Assembly: GCA_016716745.1 (NCBI GenBank)
Contig: JADJVD010000004.1
Location: 1-64,000 of the forward strand
DNA from: Hyphomicrobiales bacterium
Lineage (GTDB): Bacteria > Pseudomonadota > Alphaproteobacteria > Rhizobiales > Beijerinckiaceae
Direction: 5' to 3'
DNA: 64,000 nucleotides
Shown: piece after piece, positions 1 to 8,430 of the stretch
Position numbering within the stretch: the stretch's first letter is position 1
How the letters are laid out: every line of letters starts with the position of its first letter
Made by a program: the position numbers and the translations under genes
Notes under the pieces: generated by a model
The model's database searches: none
The model's input: the letters and a program-made list of their open reading frames with translations, nothing else
What the model was told of the DNA's origin: nothing

Positions 1-572
1 CGCCGCAGCCGGTCGCGCATCAGCCCGTGATGCAGCAGCCCGTGATGCAGCAGCCGGCGGCGCCGCAGCCGGTCATGCAGGCGCCCATGCCGCAGCCGGT
101 GGCGATCGAGCCGGCGCCCGCGCCGATGGCGGAGCAGGAGGAGCTCGTGTTCCGTCCGGTGGCCGCCCAGCCCGCGCCGGTGCAAGCCCACTTCGCGTCG
201 GCGATGGAGCAGGTGATCCGTCCGCAGCGGCTGCCCTCGATCGAGGATCTGCCGATGCCGGTCCAGCGTCAGGCGGCCGCGCCCGTCGCGCAAAACCCGG
301 TCGAGGCCAAGCGCCGCACCCTGCGCGACCGTCTCGCCCACTGGGGCATGGCGCGTTCGGACGAGGCGCCCGCCGCCCACCAGCCGGCCCCGACGCCGAG
401 CGTGCAGCAGCGCCCGGCCGCGCCGACGCCGACGCACGCCGAATACGCCAAGCGTCCGGCGCCCGCCGCCGCCGGTCGTCTCGACCTGCACGGCCGGCCA
501 GCGCCCGTGGCGCGTCAGTCGGAGGACGACCAGCTTGACATCCCGGCCTTCCTGCGTCGCCAGACGAGCTGA
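1..572 (+). CDS. ftsZ: Cell division protein FtsZ, C-terminal part (5' end outside window)
   Basis: The frame is open from the window edge to TGA at 570-572 and gives about 189 residues with no tubulin-like GTPase core, so the catalytic part lies upstream. What is visible is a long disordered linker rich in Pro, Ala, Gln and Val, typical of alphaproteobacterial FtsZ, followed by the conserved C-terminal peptide (key residues DQLDIPAFLRRQ) through which FtsZ binds membrane tethers such as FtsA. FtsZ polymerises into the cytokinetic Z ring. The immediately following lpxC is the usual alphaproteobacterial neighbour at the end of the division and cell-wall cluster. The identification rests on the C-terminal peptide plus this synteny. 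Confidence 0.93.
   Translation, partial: PQPVAHQPVMQQPVMQQPAAPQPVMQAPMPQPVAIEPAPAPMAEQEELVFRPVAAQPAPVQAHFASAMEQVIRPQRLPSIEDLPMPVQRQAAAPVAQNPVEAKRRTLRDRLAHWGMARSDEAPAAHQPAPTPSVQQRPAAPTPTHAEYAKRPAPAAAGRLDLHGRPAPVARQSEDDQLDIPAFLRRQTS
24..53 (+). repeat. Two tandem 15-bp units in the ftsZ linker
   Basis: The unit CCCGTGATGCAGCAG occurs twice head to tail (24-38 and 39-53) and encodes P-V-M-Q-Q twice. A related copy with altered spacing follows around 63-80. Slippage-type repeats of this kind fit a disordered linker whose length is free to vary. Confidence 0.8.
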
Positions 573-604
573 CGCGAGGCCGGATTCGAGGGATTGAATC
601 GAAC

Positions 605-629
605 GGGGGCCGTACGTCGTGCGGCCCTC
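605..629 (+). terminator. Hairpin after ftsZ, probable terminator
   Basis: The arms at 605-612 and 622-629 pair (core GGGCCG with CGGCCC) around a short loop, 33 bp after the ftsZ stop. There is no good T-run, so termination is probable rather than shown. It separates ftsZ from the lpxC control region. Confidence 0.5.
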
Positions 630-637
630 GCAACGCG

Positions 638-651
638 TTGATTTAGATCAA
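638..651. promoter_or_regulatory. FNR/FixK-type binding site upstream of lpxC
   Basis: TTGAT-TTAG-ATCAA is a perfect match to the palindromic FNR/Anr/FixK consensus (TTGA-N6-TCAA). A weak -10-like hexamer, TAACAT, lies at 672-677. That would put the site near position -40 of a start around 684, the geometry of a class II FNR-activated promoter. It sits just after the ftsZ hairpin and 214 bp before the lpxC start. The site is directly visible; its use is inferred. Confidence 0.6.
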
Positions 652-865
652 GAAAATTCTGTGTCCGATTGTAACATTGCGTAAGAAACCGTGATTTTGT
701 CGGCGCCTCCGGCGGCTGTATCTTCTGCTTCGACTCAAGGCGTAAACGCGCGGCTCACAGCGCATGCGGCGAGGGTCGGTACGGAAGGTCTTCAAGACCT
801 CGGGGCGCAAGCGGGCAGGCGGAGCCAAGCTTCGAGAGCGGCCCTGTGACATCGGGACGGTGCGG

Positions 866-1807
866 ATGAATTTCGGCAGGCAAACGACCGTGCGCGAGCG
901 CGTCGTCATCAAGGGCCGCGGGGTCCATTCCAACGCTCCCGTCACCCTCGCCATCAATCCGGCCGACGCCAATACCGGCATCGTCTTCCATCGCGCGCTC
1001 GCCGACGGCAAGGAGCGCATGATCGAGGCGGACTGGCGCAACGTGTCGATGACCGAGCTCTGCACGGTGATCGGCGAGGACGCCAGCGCCTCCATCGCCA
1101 CCATCGAGCATCTGCTGGCCGCGCTGGCCGGCCTTGGCGTCGACAACGCCTCGATCGAGATCGACGGGCCCGAGGCCCCGATCATGGACGGTTCGGCCGC
1201 CGCCTTTGTCGAGGCGATCGACGCCGTGGGCGTCGTCGCGCTCGCCGCGCCGCGCCGCTACGTGCGCGTGCTCAAGCCGGTCCGTTTCGAGATGGGCCGC
1301 GCCTATTCGGAGCTTCGCCCGGCGCGCGAGGGCTTCCGCCTCGAAGTCGAGATCGACTTCGCCAGCCCGCTCATCGGCCGTCAGAAATACGAGATGGATC
1401 TCGATCCGGCGCGCTTCCGCGCGGAGATTTCGCGCGCCCGCACCTTCGGCTTCGTCAGCCAGGTCGAGCAGCTCTGGAAGCGCGGTTTCGCGCTCGGCTC
1501 CTCGCTCGACAATTCCGTCGCGCTCGACGACGACCGCATCCTCAATCCGGAGGGTCTGCGCTATCCGGACGAGTTCGTGCGCCACAAGCTGCTCGACGCG
1601 GTGGGCGATCTGGCGCTCGCCGGCGCGCCGCTGATCGGCGTCTACCGCTCCTATTGCGGCGGCCACAAGACGAATCACAACGTTCTCAAGGCGCTGTTCG
1701 CCGATCCGACGGCCTACGATCTGATCGAGCTGCCGGCGCGCCGCCGCCCGGCGCGCGTCGAAGCGGGCTTGAGCCAGCGTCTGGCTTTCGCGCCCGAGCG
1801 CGATTGA
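866..1807 (+). CDS. lpxC: UDP-3-O-acyl-N-acetylglucosamine deacetylase LpxC
   Basis: LpxC is the zinc amidase that catalyses the committed step of lipid A synthesis in the cytoplasm. The 313-residue product has the usual length. Residues matching the E. coli active site are present: His82 in EHLLAAL, and His240 and Asp244 in HKLLDAVGDL for zinc; His267 in CGGHKTNHN as the catalytic histidine. The substrate-binding stretch GPEAPIMDGSA is at about 101-111. ATG 866 is chosen because homology begins at once (RERVVIKGRGVHS); the frame is open upstream to 764, but that extension looks non-coding. About 290 bp precede the gene and carry the FNR-like site. LpxC sits between ftsZ and bamD, the usual alphaproteobacterial order. 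Confidence 0.96.
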   Translation: MNFGRQTTVRERVVIKGRGVHSNAPVTLAINPADANTGIVFHRALADGKERMIEADWRNVSMTELCTVIGEDASASIATIEHLLAALAGLGVDNASIEIDGPEAPIMDGSAAAFVEAIDAVGVVALAAPRRYVRVLKPVRFEMGRAYSELRPAREGFRLEVEIDFASPLIGRQKYEMDLDPARFRAEISRARTFGFVSQVEQLWKRGFALGSSLDNSVALDDDRILNPEGLRYPDEFVRHKLLDAVGDLALAGAPLIGVYRSYCGGHKTNHNVLKALFADPTAYDLIELPARRRPARVEAGLSQRLAFAPERD

Positions 1808-1959
1808 TCGCGCGGGCCGGCCAGAGATTCGCCATTTTTCGAGCGCCCTTGCATCTCGGCGCCGGCGTGTGGCGCCGGGACCGGCTTTCATGTAAGGAGG
1901 CTCGTCGCGGCGCCGGAACGGCTGCGTCCGACCCGTCGTCATCCAGCGAGTAGGATCGC

Positions 1960-2829
1960 ATGAACTCCGCGCTCTCCGCCACCCGCCTCCTGATCCGCGC
2001 CGCCGCGCTCGGCGCCGTCGGCCTCGCGCTGGCCGGGTGCTCGACGCTCGACTCGCTCAACCCCTTCGGCGGCGAGAAATACGAGCAGAAGATCCTGCCC
2101 GACGAGCCGGCCGAGACGATCTACAATCAGGGCCTCTCGCGCCTCTCGAAGGCGGACGGCGAATCCGCCGCCAAGCGCTTCGCCGCGCTCGAGCGTCAGC
2201 ATCCGCAGTCGGACTGGGCCAAGAAGGGCCTCCTGATGGAGACCTACTCCTACTATCAGGCGGCCAAGTACGACGACGCGATCGCCTCCGCCAACCGCTA
2301 CGTCAACCGCTTCCCGAACGATCAGGACGCGCCCTACGCGCTCTATCTCGGCGCCATGTCCTACTACCAGCAGGTGCCGGACATCTCGCGCGATCAGGAG
2401 CGGGCGGGCAAGGCGCTCGGCCTGTTCGAACTGCTTGTCCAGAAGTACCCGAAGTCCGAATATGTCGACGACGCCAAGTACAAGATCCAGGTGACCAAGG
2501 ATCAGCTCGCCGGCAAGGAAATGTCGGTCGGCCGGTTCTACCTGCAGCGGCGCAACTACACGGCGGCGATCAACCGCTTCCGCGAGGTGCTGGGGAAGTA
2601 TCAGACCTCCCGCCACACCGAGGAGGCGCTCATGCGCCTGACCGAGGCCTATATGGGCCTCGGCATCGCGCATGAGGCGCAGACCGCCGCCGCCGTGCTC
2701 GGCCACAACTATCCCGACGGGCAGTGGTACAAGGACGCGTTCGCGCTGCTCCAGTCGGGCGGCCTCGAGCCGCGCGAGGACCAGGGTTCCTGGATTTCGC
2801 GCACGATGAGGCGCATCGGCCTCGGCTGA
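1960..2829 (+). CDS. bamD: Outer-membrane assembly lipoprotein BamD
   Basis: BamD is the essential lipoprotein partner of BamA in the complex that folds beta-barrel proteins into the outer membrane. The 289-residue product starts with a lipoprotein signal peptide: basic and hydrophobic residues end in the lipobox L-A-G-C, with Cys27 as the lipidated residue. The rest is a string of helical TPR-like repeats with the hallmarks AETIYNQGL, PYALYLGAMSYY and EALMRLTEAYMGLG. The start follows 152 bp of spacer that includes a strong AAGGAGG some 60 bp upstream. It lies four bases before recN, so the two are probably cotranscribed. Confidence 0.95.
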   Translation: MNSALSATRLLIRAAALGAVGLALAGCSTLDSLNPFGGEKYEQKILPDEPAETIYNQGLSRLSKADGESAAKRFAALERQHPQSDWAKKGLLMETYSYYQAAKYDDAIASANRYVNRFPNDQDAPYALYLGAMSYYQQVPDISRDQERAGKALGLFELLVQKYPKSEYVDDAKYKIQVTKDQLAGKEMSVGRFYLQRRNYTAAINRFREVLGKYQTSRHTEEALMRLTEAYMGLGIAHEAQTAAAVLGHNYPDGQWYKDAFALLQSGGLEPREDQGSWISRTMRRIGLG

Positions 2830-2833
2830 GGCC

Positions 2834-4528
2834 ATGCTGGCGCAACTCGCCATCCGCGACATCGTTCTGATCGACCGGCTCGACCTTGCGTTCGAGGCCG
2901 GTCTTTCCGTGCTGACGGGCGAGACCGGCGCCGGCAAGTCCATCCTTCTCGACGCCTTCGCGCTGGCGCTCGGCGCGCGCGGCGACGGCGGGCTGGTGCG
3001 CGCCGGCCAGCCACAGGGGCAGGTGACGGCCGCGTTCGATCTGCCGGCCGATCATCCCGCCCGTCGCGCGGCGGCGGCGCAGGAGATCGACGTCGACGGC
3101 GATCTCATCCTCAAGCGCGTGCAGATGGCGGACGGGCGCACCCGCGCCTTCGTCAACGACGCGCCGGTGAGCGTGCAGACGTTGCGGGCGATCGGCGCCG
3201 CGCTGGTCGAGATCCACGGCCAGCACGACGACCGCGCGCTGGTGGACGCGGCCGCCCACCGCGCGCTGGTCGACGCCTATGGCGGTTTGCAGGGGCAGGC
3301 CGGCCGTCGCCGACGCGTGGCGGCTTTGGCGCGACACGCAGGCCGAGCGCGAGGCCGAGCGCGCCCGCGTCGAGAAGGCGCGCGCCGAGGCCGACTATCT
3401 GCGCCACGCCCACGCCGAGCTCGACAAGCTCGCGCCTGAGGCCGGCGAGGAGGAGGCGCTCGCCGCCCGCCGAACGACCATGATGCAGGCCGAGAAGGTG
3501 ACGGCCGATCTGAAGGACGCGCATGACGGGCTCTCCGGCGACGCCTCGCCCATCGTCGTCCTGTCGGCGGCTTTGCGGCGGCTGGAGCGCCGGGCGACGC
3601 AGGCGCCGAGCCTGATCGAGCCGCCGACCAGGGCGCTCGACCATGCGCTCGACGCGCTCGAGATCGCGCGACAGACTCTTGAGCAGGCGCTGGCGGAGGC
3701 CGAGTTCGATCCGCGCGAGCTGGAGCGCATCGAGGAGCGGCTGTTCGCGCTGCGGGGGGCAAGCCGCAAATATGCGACGCCGGTCGAGGGCTTGCCGGCG
3801 CTGGCGCGCAAATTCGCCGACGATCTCGCCGCGCTCGACGCGGGAGAGGCGCGGCTCGCCGCGCTCGGCCGGCAGGAGGGCGAGGCGAAGGCCGCCTACG
3901 ATGCGGCGGCCGCGCGCCTGTCGGCGTCGCGCCGCAAGACCGCGCAGCAGCTCGACAGGGCTGTGATGCGCGAACTGGCGCCGCTGAAACTCGAGCGCGC
4001 GCGCTTCATGACGCAGATCGACAGCGACGCGGCGGCGCCGGGGCCGGACGGGATCGACCGCGTCGAATTCTGGGTCGAGACCAATCCCGGCTCGCGGCCG
4101 GGGCCGTTGATGAAGATCGCCTCGGGCGGCGAGCTCGCGCGCTTCATGCTCGCGCTGAAGGTCGCGCTCGCCGAACGCGGTTCGGCGCCGACGCTCGTCT
4201 TCGACGAGATCGACACCGGCGTCGGCGGGGCGGTGGCGGACGCCATCGGCCAGCGACTCGCGCGGCTCGCCGCGCGCGTGCAGGTGCTCGCCGTCACGCA
4301 CGCCCACAGGTCGCCGCGCGCGCGGGCCGGCATCTGCGCATCTCCAAGGGCGAGGCGGAGACCGGCGGCAAGCCGGTCAAGAAAAGCGCGACGCCGCTGG
4401 CCACGCGCGTCGAGCCGCTGGCGGACGCGGCGCGCCGCGAGGAGATCGCGCGCATGCTCGCCGGCGCGACGATCACCGACGAGGCGCGCGCCGCAGCCGC
4501 GCGACTCATCGAAGGCGCGGCTGGATAG
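2834..4528 (+). pseudogene. recN: DNA repair protein RecN, interrupted by two frameshifts
   Basis: RecN is an SMC-like ATPase that acts on DNA ends in double-strand-break repair. The N-terminal part has Walker A (GETGAGKS, residues 29-36) and the motif VEIHGQHDD. The middle is coiled coil, and the end has the signature SGGELARFMLALK and Walker B TLVFDEID followed by TGVGG. Homology leaves the first frame near 3295-3305 (net +1 base in a run of GGCC and CC) and returns to it near 4308, where one C appears missing from CCC so that VTHAPQVA is lost. The shifts compensate, so the real stop is TAG 4526-4528. With both corrected the gene is full length at about 564 residues. Either the gene is decayed or the assembly has indels; the intact remainder favours the latter. 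Confidence 0.88.
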
Positions 4529-4537
4529 ACGCTCGAC

Positions 4538-4918
4538 CTACCTTGCCGGGAAGCGTCCCTCGGCCTGCGTCGAGCCGAGCGATTTGCCGGCCGCGTCGAG
4601 CGCCTCGATCGTCCAGATGTAGCGATGGGTCTGGCCCGGCGGCGGGCAGGGGCCGACATAGGAGATCGCGCCCTGCGGCACGCCGGCCTTGCCGGACCAG
4701 GCGACGGTCGAGCCGCCGTGATTGTAGTTCGGCGCGTCGTAGTCGCGCATCGCGAATTTCAGTTGCGCGGTTCCTTTCGGCGCGCCCGAGATCGCGAAGG
4801 CCGGCGATGTGGAGCCGCAGGCGCCGACGCCGCTCCACGAGAATTTCGCGCTGAAGGCCAGAGCGGGCGTCGCGCCGGCGGCGAGCGCGAGACAGGCGAG
4901 AGCGAGGCGTCGTTGCAT
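4538..4918 (-). CDS. Exported PEBP-family (YbhB/Raf-kinase-inhibitor-like) protein
   Basis: This 126-residue protein has a clear signal peptide (MQRR, then a Leu/Ala-rich core to about residue 20, ATPALA then FSA) and is probably periplasmic. The rest matches the phosphatidylethanolamine-binding protein fold: MRDYDAPNYNHGG corresponds to the family's anion-site region, and GPCPPPGQTHRYIWTIEALD to its signature PxPPxGxHRY. Ligands of bacterial members are mostly unknown, so no function is assigned. It runs convergent with recN (10 bp apart) and divergent from ligA. ATG 4918 is chosen because it starts the signal peptide; the frame is open further upstream but runs into ligA. Confidence 0.85.
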   Translation of the reverse strand: MQRRLALACLALAAGATPALAFSAKFSWSGVGACGSTSPAFAISGAPKGTAQLKFAMRDYDAPNYNHGGSTVAWSGKAGVPQGAISYVGPCPPPGQTHRYIWTIEALDAAGKSLGSTQAEGRFPAR

Positions 4919-5009
4919 GAGGGTCTCCGGGCGAAGCGCCCGCAGGATGCGGAGCCCCGCGCGGGGGCGCAAGTTCACAGACCTCGCGCGGGCGGCTAAT
5001 GTCCCGCCC

Positions 5010-7103
5010 ATGACGACCAAGCCCGGGCCCGGCGCGCCCTTGCCGACCACGTTGCGCGCCGCGCGCGCCGAGCATGCAGCGCTCGCCGCCGACATCGCGC
5101 GCCACGACATCGCCTATCATCGGAACGACGCGCCGACTGTTTCGGACGCCGCCTACGACGATTTGAAGCGGCGTTATCTGGCGCTCGAGGACGCGTTTCC
5201 GAAGCTGCGCGAGAGCGGCTCGATCGCCGACAAGGTCGGCGCCGCGCCGTCCGAGAAATTCGCCAAGGTCAAGCATGCCGTGCCGATGCTGTCGCTCGGC
5301 AATGTGTTTTCCGACGAGGAGGCGAGCGAGTTCGTCGCGCGCGTGCGGCGGTTTCTCGGACTCGGCGACGACGCCGCGCTCGAAGTCACGGCGGAGCCGA
5401 AGATCGACGGCCTGTCCTGTTCGTTGCGCTACGAGAAGGGTCGTCTCGTGCGCGCCGCGACGCGCGGCGACGGTTTCGAAGGCGAGGACGTGACCGCCAA
5501 CGTGCGCACCATCGGCGAGATTCCGCAGCGGCTGGCGGGTGAGGCGCCCGACGTGCTCGAAGTGCGCGGCGAAGTCTACATGACGCATGCCGACTTCGCG
5601 GCGCTGAACGCGCGGCAGGAGGCGGCGGGCGAGCGGCTGTTCGCCAATCCGCGCAATGCGGCGGCCGGCTCGCTGCGGCAGATCGATCCGGAGGCGACGC
5701 GCGCGCGGCCGCTGCATTTCTTCGCCTATGCGTGGGGCGAGGCGAGCGCTCTGCCGGCGGCGACGCAGCACGGCATGATCGCGGCCTTCGCCGCGTTCGG
5801 TCTGCCGACCAACTCGCGCACGCGGATATGCAGCGGCATCGCCGAGATGCTCGCGGTCTATCGTGGATTGGAGGCCGACCGCGCGCGGCTCGGCTACGAC
5901 ATCGACGGCGTCGTCTACAAGGTCGACGATCTCGCCTTGCAGAACAGGCTCGGCTTCGTCTCGCGCGCGCCGCGCTGGGCGGTCGCGCACAAATTTCCCG
6001 CGCAGCAGGCGACGACGGTGTTGCGCGACATCGAGATTCAGGTGGGCCGCACCGGGGCGCTGACGCCCGTGGCGCGGCTCGATCCCGTCACCGTCGGCGG
6101 CGTCGTCGTGCAGAACGCGACGCTGCACAACGAGGACGAGATCGCCCGCAAGGACGTGCGCGTCGGCGACACGGTGATCCTGCAACGGGCCGGCGACGTG
6201 ATCCCGCAGATTCTCGGCGTCGTCGTTGAGAAGCGTCCGCCGGAGTCGCGCCCTTACGTCTTTCCGCAGGTCTGTCCGCGTTGCGGCTCGGCGGCGGTGC
6301 GCGAGGTGGACGAGAAGGGCGATGAGGACGTGGTGCGCCGCTGCACCGGCGGGTTGATCTGCCCGGCGCAGGCGGTGGAGCGGCTGAAGCATTTCGCCTC
6401 GCGCCTCGCCATGGACATCGAGGGGCTCGGCGACAAGCAGATCGAGGAATTCTACGAGGCGGGTCTGATCCACACGCCGGCCGACATCTTCACGCTTGCC
6501 GAGAGCGACCGCACCTCGCTGAAGAAGATCAAGGATCGCGAGGGATTTGGCGAGACCTCGACGCGAAACCTGTTCGCGGCGATCGAGGCGCGGCGAAAGG
6601 TTCCGCTCAACCGCTTCATTTACGCGCTCGGCGTGCGGCGCATCGGCGAGACGAATGCGCGGCGGCTGGCGCGGCATTTCCATGCGTTCGACGCGCTGCG
6701 CGCGGCCGCGCTCGCGTCCAATGCGTTGGAGGAGCTGACCTCTATCGACGGCGTCGGCGCGACGGTGGCGGAGACGGTGGTCGCGTTCTTCAGGGAGCCG
6801 CATAACGAGGAGGCGCTCGACGCGTTGCTCGCACAAGTGCAACCCGAGCCGATGGAGGCGGTGGCGGCGACGAGTCCCGTCGCCGGCAAGACGGTCGTCT
6901 TCACCGGCTCGCTCGAGAAGGTGACGCGCGACGAAGCCAAGGCGATGGCCGAACGGCTGGGCGCGAAGGTCGCCGGCTCGGTTTCGAAGAAGACCGATCT
7001 CGTCGTCGCCGGGCCGGGCGCCGGCTCGAAGCTCGCCAAGGCGAGCGAGTTCGGGATCGAAGTGATCGACGAAGACGAGTGGTTGCGGAGGGTTGGACCA
7101 TGA
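5010..7103 (+). CDS. ligA: NAD-dependent DNA ligase LigA
   Basis: LigA seals nicks during replication and repair, using NAD+ to adenylate itself. The 697-residue protein is full length. Visible in order are the Ia domain (about 20-90), the adenylation site KIDG with Lys131 as nucleophile, the OB-fold region, a four-Cys zinc finger (CPRCG, then two more Cys 19 and 24 residues after its second Cys), a helix-hairpin-helix region, and a C-terminal BRCT domain (about 625-697, GKTVVFTGSLEKVTRDEAK). ATG 5010 is chosen because the preceding open frame has no ligase homology. Its last four bases overlap the start of the next small gene (ATGA). Confidence 0.96.
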   Translation: MTTKPGPGAPLPTTLRAARAEHAALAADIARHDIAYHRNDAPTVSDAAYDDLKRRYLALEDAFPKLRESGSIADKVGAAPSEKFAKVKHAVPMLSLGNVFSDEEASEFVARVRRFLGLGDDAALEVTAEPKIDGLSCSLRYEKGRLVRAATRGDGFEGEDVTANVRTIGEIPQRLAGEAPDVLEVRGEVYMTHADFAALNARQEAAGERLFANPRNAAAGSLRQIDPEATRARPLHFFAYAWGEASALPAATQHGMIAAFAAFGLPTNSRTRICSGIAEMLAVYRGLEADRARLGYDIDGVVYKVDDLALQNRLGFVSRAPRWAVAHKFPAQQATTVLRDIEIQVGRTGALTPVARLDPVTVGGVVVQNATLHNEDEIARKDVRVGDTVILQRAGDVIPQILGVVVEKRPPESRPYVFPQVCPRCGSAAVREVDEKGDEDVVRRCTGGLICPAQAVERLKHFASRLAMDIEGLGDKQIEEFYEAGLIHTPADIFTLAESDRTSLKKIKDREGFGETSTRNLFAAIEARRKVPLNRFIYALGVRRIGETNARRLARHFHAFDALRAAALASNALEELTSIDGVGATVAETVVAFFREPHNEEALDALLAQVQPEPMEAVAATSPVAGKTVVFTGSLEKVTRDEAKAMAERLGAKVAGSVSKKTDLVVAGPGAGSKLAKASEFGIEVIDEDEWLRRVGP

Positions 7104-7330
7104 GGCTCGCATTGGTTGTCGTCGCGTCGTTGCTGGCCGCCGCCGCGCAGGCGCAAACGCCGCCGTTGGTGGGTGGCGACCGCGACGCGCATGGCTGCAT
7201 CGGCTCGGCCGGCTACACATGGTGCGCGCGCGAGGCCCAATGCGTGCGGCCGTGGGAGCTTGCGGCGTCGCGCGGTTTCGCCAACACGCCGCGCGCGTTC
7301 CGGCGCTGGTGTTTTCCGGCGCGACGTTGA
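7100..7330 (+). CDS. Small exported cysteine-containing protein, function unknown
   Basis: A 76-residue product begins with a signal peptide (MRLALVVVASLLAAAAQAQ) and has a compact mature part with four cysteines: HGCIGSAGYTWCAREAQCVRPWE and a Cys five residues from the end. The pattern CIGSAGYTWC...C.RPWE resembles small periplasmic proteins of bacteria that I cannot tie to a defined role. Its ATG overlaps the ligA stop (ATGA), suggesting translational coupling. About 85 bp separate it from azlC. Confidence 0.65.
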   Translation: MRLALVVVASLLAAAAQAQTPPLVGGDRDAHGCIGSAGYTWCAREAQCVRPWELAASRGFANTPRAFRRWCFPARR

Positions 7331-7415
7331 GCCTGTCCGAGGGCGCCGGCGTCGCGCAGGGCTGGCTTGCGTTTTCGATGGCGACAGCGTCGGCGCGACG
7401 TGGCATTGCGAGCGC

Positions 7416-8120
7416 ATGACCGTGACGGCCCCCTCCCGCACGCGAGCGGCCGTCGAGTTCCGGGACGGCGCGCGCGACATTCTTCCGCCGCTCGTGGCGG
7501 CGATTCCCATCGGCCTCGTCTATGGCGCGATCTGCGCGGCCAAGGGCATGAGCGTTCTGGAGGCCGCGCTCGCCTCGGCGCTGGTGTTCGCCGGCGGCGC
7601 GCAATTCGCCGCCACGGAATTATGGGCGAGCCCGCCGCCCGTCCTCGCGCTCGCGCTGTCGACGCTGCTCATCAACGCGCGGCATGTGCTGATGGGCGCC
7701 TCGCTGAAGCGCAAGGCGCGTTTCGGCGCGGCGACGCCCTTCGTCGTGTTCTGGATGGCGGACGAGAACTGGGCGCTGGCCGAGCGTCGCGCGGCGACGC
7801 GGCCGGTGACGCTGGCCTACTGGCTCGGCATGGCGGCGCCATTCTACGTCAACTGGATCGCATGGACGGTGGTCGGCGCGGGCGCGGGCGCGCTGCTCGG
7901 CGATCCGGCGCGGTTCGGCGCGGACTTCGCCTTCACCGCGCTGTTCATCGGCCTCGTCGCGGGCTTCTGGAAGGGGCGCTCCACGGGCGTGACGGTGGCG
8001 GCGGCGGGCGTGACCGCGGCGCTCGTCTATCGCACGCTCGGCTCGCCGTGGCATGTGCTCGGCGGCGCCTTCGCCGGCATGGTCGCCGCGGCGGCGACGA
8101 CGCGCGGAGGGGTGCGATGA
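7416..8120 (+). CDS. azlC: AzlC-family branched-chain amino-acid exporter subunit
   Basis: A 234-residue hydrophobic protein with the AzlC family pattern: an N-terminal DGARDILPPLVAAIPIGLVYG segment, FAGGAQFAATELW, then LLINARHVLMGASL. AzlC is the large subunit of the AzlCD permease, which in Bacillus and Corynebacterium (as BrnFE) exports branched-chain amino acids across the inner membrane. About five to seven membrane segments are visible. The last four bases overlap azlD, so the two subunits are translationally coupled. Given the ilv and leu genes elsewhere in the window, export of Leu/Ile/Val is plausible, but the substrate is inferred from the family only. Confidence 0.9.
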   Translation: MTVTAPSRTRAAVEFRDGARDILPPLVAAIPIGLVYGAICAAKGMSVLEAALASALVFAGGAQFAATELWASPPPVLALALSTLLINARHVLMGASLKRKARFGAATPFVVFWMADENWALAERRAATRPVTLAYWLGMAAPFYVNWIAWTVVGAGAGALLGDPARFGADFAFTALFIGLVAGFWKGRSTGVTVAAAGVTAALVYRTLGSPWHVLGGAFAGMVAAAATTRGGVR

Positions 8121-8413
8121 GCCTCGATCCGCAGGCGCTGTTCGCCATCCTCGCCATGATGGGCGCGACGTATCTCACGCGCGTCGCCGGCTTCCTGCTG
8201 CCGGCGCGGCTCGACCTGTCGCCGCGCATGCAGGCGGCATTCGAGGCCATTCCCGCAGCCGTGCTCGTGGCGGTCATCGCGCCCTCGCTGCTGGCGACGG
8301 GCTGGCGCGAGACGCTCGCCTCGCTGATCGCCGCGCTGGCGGCGACGCGGCTGCCGCTGATCGGCGTCGTGCTCGTCGGGGTTGCCGCCATCGTCGCGCT
8401 GCGCCAGTTCTAG
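8117..8413 (+). CDS. azlD: AzlD-family small subunit of branched-chain amino-acid exporter
   Basis: A 98-residue, four-helix membrane protein with the AzlD hallmarks MGATYLTRVAGFLLPARL near the start, then FEAIPAAVLVAVIAPSLL. AzlD pairs with AzlC to form the exporter. The ATG overlaps the azlC TGA. Size and composition match the family. A frameshifted glutathione transferase gene follows after 17 bp on the same strand and may be part of the transcript. Confidence 0.88.
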   Translation: MSLDPQALFAILAMMGATYLTRVAGFLLPARLDLSPRMQAAFEAIPAAVLVAVIAPSLLATGWRETLASLIAALAATRLPLIGVVLVGVAAIVALRQF

Positions 8414-8430
8414 GGGCGAGGAGACACGCC

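Noticed and set aside
4506..7604. Very long minus-strand frame opposite ligA, and similar ones opposite uvrD, AsmA and the ilv genes
   Set aside because: Long antisense frames are expected in a GC-rich genome; these proteins are Arg/Ala-rich without domains and lie opposite well-identified genes.
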